From assembly GCF_021347895.1 (NCBI RefSeq), contig NC_067132.1, positions 13,074,995 to 13,138,994 on the forward strand: a stretch of 64,000 nucleotides of DNA, read 5' to 3'. This document shows, piece after piece, positions 61,898 to 64,000 of the stretch. Positions within the stretch are counted from its first letter, which is position 1. Every line of letters begins with the position of its first letter. The notes beneath the pieces are model-generated. The model ran no database searches, was not told where the DNA came from, and saw only the letters and a list, made by a program, of their open reading frames with translations. Origin of the DNA: Acanthochromis polyacanthus. Taxonomy: Eukaryota > Chordata > Actinopteri > Pomacentridae. The position numbers and the translations under genes are program-made.

Positions 61898-63282
61898 AAA
61901 TCAGTCAGGAACTTTGCTGTTCTGTAATGAATAATGTTCTTTCCTCTCAACCTCCTGACAGGAGCAGCCAGGTCAAGCAGCCAGGCCCTCTGTTCCTTCA
62001 TCTATCGTCTCAATCAGTCTGTCAGACACTGTGACGTGGAGTCATCACCAGCTCTATGTGATCACGCAGTGGTAATAAGCAACTAGCTGAAGTGACTTCA
62101 TGTCTCTGTCCTGAATGTGTGAGAGGATCTTCACACAGAGACACAGTGGTCTGAAGCCTGCGCACACATGTACAATTTAAGTGAATCCACAGCAGGAGTT
62201 AAGCATTCTGGAGTTAAGCTCTTGCACAAACTATTTCTGTATATATTAGCAGCTACATATTAAAATGTGCATTTTTGAGTTTTGCTGATAAACCCGATGC
62301 TCCTGTTTGCTCTTCAAACAAGCTGCGCTCACAACTCTGGACCAGAAAGTTGCTGACATGAATTGCTAACTAGACAGATGTCCATTATGCAAATATCTAC
62401 AGAATGTGTTTCCTCACCATGGCCTGAGGCCAAGAAGCAAAACTCAGATCACATTTTTTCAAAGCAGGAATCTTTCTTTTATTTCAATCTGTTTATTTTC
62501 TCCAGGGGGACTTTGACTCCTAACAAGGACAGATATTTATACCAGTCAGTCTGGTATTATATCTGCATATATATATGTGTGTGTAAAACATCTGGACATA
62601 CTTCCAACAGAAGCTACATTGCAAAAATATTTACTGACAATGTAGACATTTGGCTTGATAATCTGATCTGACTACAATTAGTGATGCAAAGGCAGAGGAG
62701 AAGAGCTTTTCAGGTGCAGCTACCCAACGTACACCAATCAGATTTCTAGAAGTTTGTGTGAAATTACTGTGGAGGAAGAGTTTGCATATTAAGTTTCCTG
62801 ATGATACAGCTGTCATGCATCATCTTAATTTGTAAACAGCTTAGTATTTAATTAATTTTAGATTTGGCTGTCAGGAGCAACAACAAGCCAGATTAAAAAT
62901 CCAAAGATGTGAGAGAATGCCAGGATGCCAGTAACACAGCTGTGATGAAAGAAAAGATGATATTTAACTTCACACAAGACTACATCTGAACAGGCTTAGG
63001 CAGACTTAGAGTTTGTACTCTTTCCACACTCAATTCAAAGTGTCTTATTATCCATCCCTGAGTGGTTTGTAATGAAATGGAAATTGTCTTTCAGTGTGTT
63101 GAATGACAAATAAAGATTCCAAACTTTTCATCACAAAGCTTTTATTTTATGAAGCAGTATTCCAGATTATTGTTCAGAGTATTTTAAGCATTGCTAACTG
63201 TTTTCCATGTACTGACATTTTCCCTCCAGTTTCAAACATGTTACTGTTGCCACTGGAGAGGACCTTTTGCATAATTACATTG
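61898..63282. other. Intergenic, no gene seen
   Basis: No recognisable exon or mobile-element end. A short TATATATGTGTGTG tract lies near 62,568-62,583. Confidence 0.4.
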
Positions 63283-63330
63283 AACTAGCATCCATGTGTG
63301 TAGATTCTCCTACACACATGGATGCTAGTT
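63283..63330. other. Perfect 21-bp hairpin
   Basis: aactagcatccatgtgtgtag at 63,283-63,303 and its exact complement at 63,310-63,330 are separated by attctc. It could be the merged ends of a tiny foldback element or a hairpin RNA. No loop or flank signature of a known microRNA was seen. Confidence 0.85.
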
Positions 63331-64000
63331 TTCACTTGGCTGCAATCGGAAACTTCACCATCAAAATCCTGCACACTGGTCCTTTAAAGAAGCCGTCTCA
63401 GGAACCGTCTGTTTACAGTTATTTCGAGCTCACATCTGAGCTGCTGCTTTAAATTTTTAAAAAGGATGTTCTACCTGTGAGGGATTATTTTAAAGATCCC
63501 ATATTAAGTCTCACATGCCCCCACAGTGAGTCATTCTCAACTCAGAGTACTGCAAAGATTGTTCATTTCACATGACTGCACAACTTCTGGTTTTAGGGCT
63601 GTTCTAAAATCAGCATAGCACCTGGATCAAATTATTTTTGGCTTAAGCAGGTAGGCTAACTTCTTGTTCATGGGCTCACAAGTAAATATCTTTACAGCTT
63701 TTATATCTGGAACCTTTAATGAACAACAAAATGCTTTCGCAGACAGATTTTGGCTCAAAAAACAACCCATCCCTACCACATTAGACTAACACAAGGCACA
63801 TATGTCTGGATGCTTTTCTTGCATTTTAGTTTTGTTTGTAACTAACTAAGTATGGATACCAAACCCTGGTAGTAAATGAGACATAAGGCTATATTCTTAA
63901 ACATCAGTGAAGCAATAGTGTCCTTTGCCTACAGCTCCATGCAGCACACGACTCTGCTTTTAGTGACCACAGAGGACAGAAATAAGTGTTCAAAAGTGAG
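63331..64000. other. Intergenic, no gene seen
   Basis: No recognisable exon or repeat. The window ends here. Confidence 0.4.

Noticed and set aside
61795..62034. Open frames across the second AC tract
   Set aside because: Same artefact of a dinucleotide repeat.

Overview
This window looks like a teleost (ray-finned fish) nuclear genome. It is AT-rich and intron-bearing, full of short DNA transposons and long (AC)n microsatellites, and carries the fish set of Tc1-like, hAT-like, L2- and RTE-type repeats. Its few recognisable genes are vertebrate: pomp, cda, a C11orf65 homologue, a Y RNA and a tRNA-Cys. No bacterial, phage or CRISPR features are present. Family names rest on recognising sequence by eye; no database search was run.

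Positions 1-48,700 are mostly a gene desert. I found no convincing multi-exon gene there, only one unrecognised exon-like pair near 23.9-24.5 kb. The space is filled by mobile-element remains: a mariner-like element with a second element nested in it (4.2-5.9 kb), a foldback element (3.6-4.1 kb), a composite repeat present twice (2.8-3.4 and 19.7-20.6 kb), several miniature elements with clear ends and target duplications (8.4, 24.6, 31.0 and 32.5 kb), decayed Tc1 copies (1, 13 and 21.5 kb), LINE fragments (29.5, 30.3, 31.4, 37.0 and 37.6-39.8 kb, the last split by a 1,578-bp Tc1-like element), SINE copies and microsatellites. Between them lie complex, repeat-free, homeodomain-site-rich stretches that resemble conserved non-coding enhancers.

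Positions 48.7-60.1 kb hold the gene cluster. A Y RNA gene with its own TATA/PSE-like promoter lies at 48.8 kb (+). All six coding exons of pomp (proteasome maturation protein, 141 aa) lie on the minus strand at 51.8-54.1 kb. A tRNA-Cys(GCA) gene at 54.4 kb (+) separates pomp from exons 2-4 of cda (cytidine deaminase, minus, 54.9-55.5 kb). Upstream on the same strand is the C11orf65 homologue (56.4-60.1 kb), recognisable through seven exons but carrying an in-frame TGA and a destroyed splice donor, so it is probably a pseudogene. Its large intron contains a SINE and a zinc-finger-like reading frame on the other strand. From 60.2 kb to the end there are only repeats, including a striking perfect 21-bp hairpin at 63.3 kb.

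The genes do not form a pathway: proteasome assembly, pyrimidine salvage, Ro60-associated RNA and translation are simply neighbours. The most informative observations are the Y RNA gene, the inactivating changes in the C11orf65 homologue, the missing first exon of cda, and the composite repeat that moved with another element already inside it.
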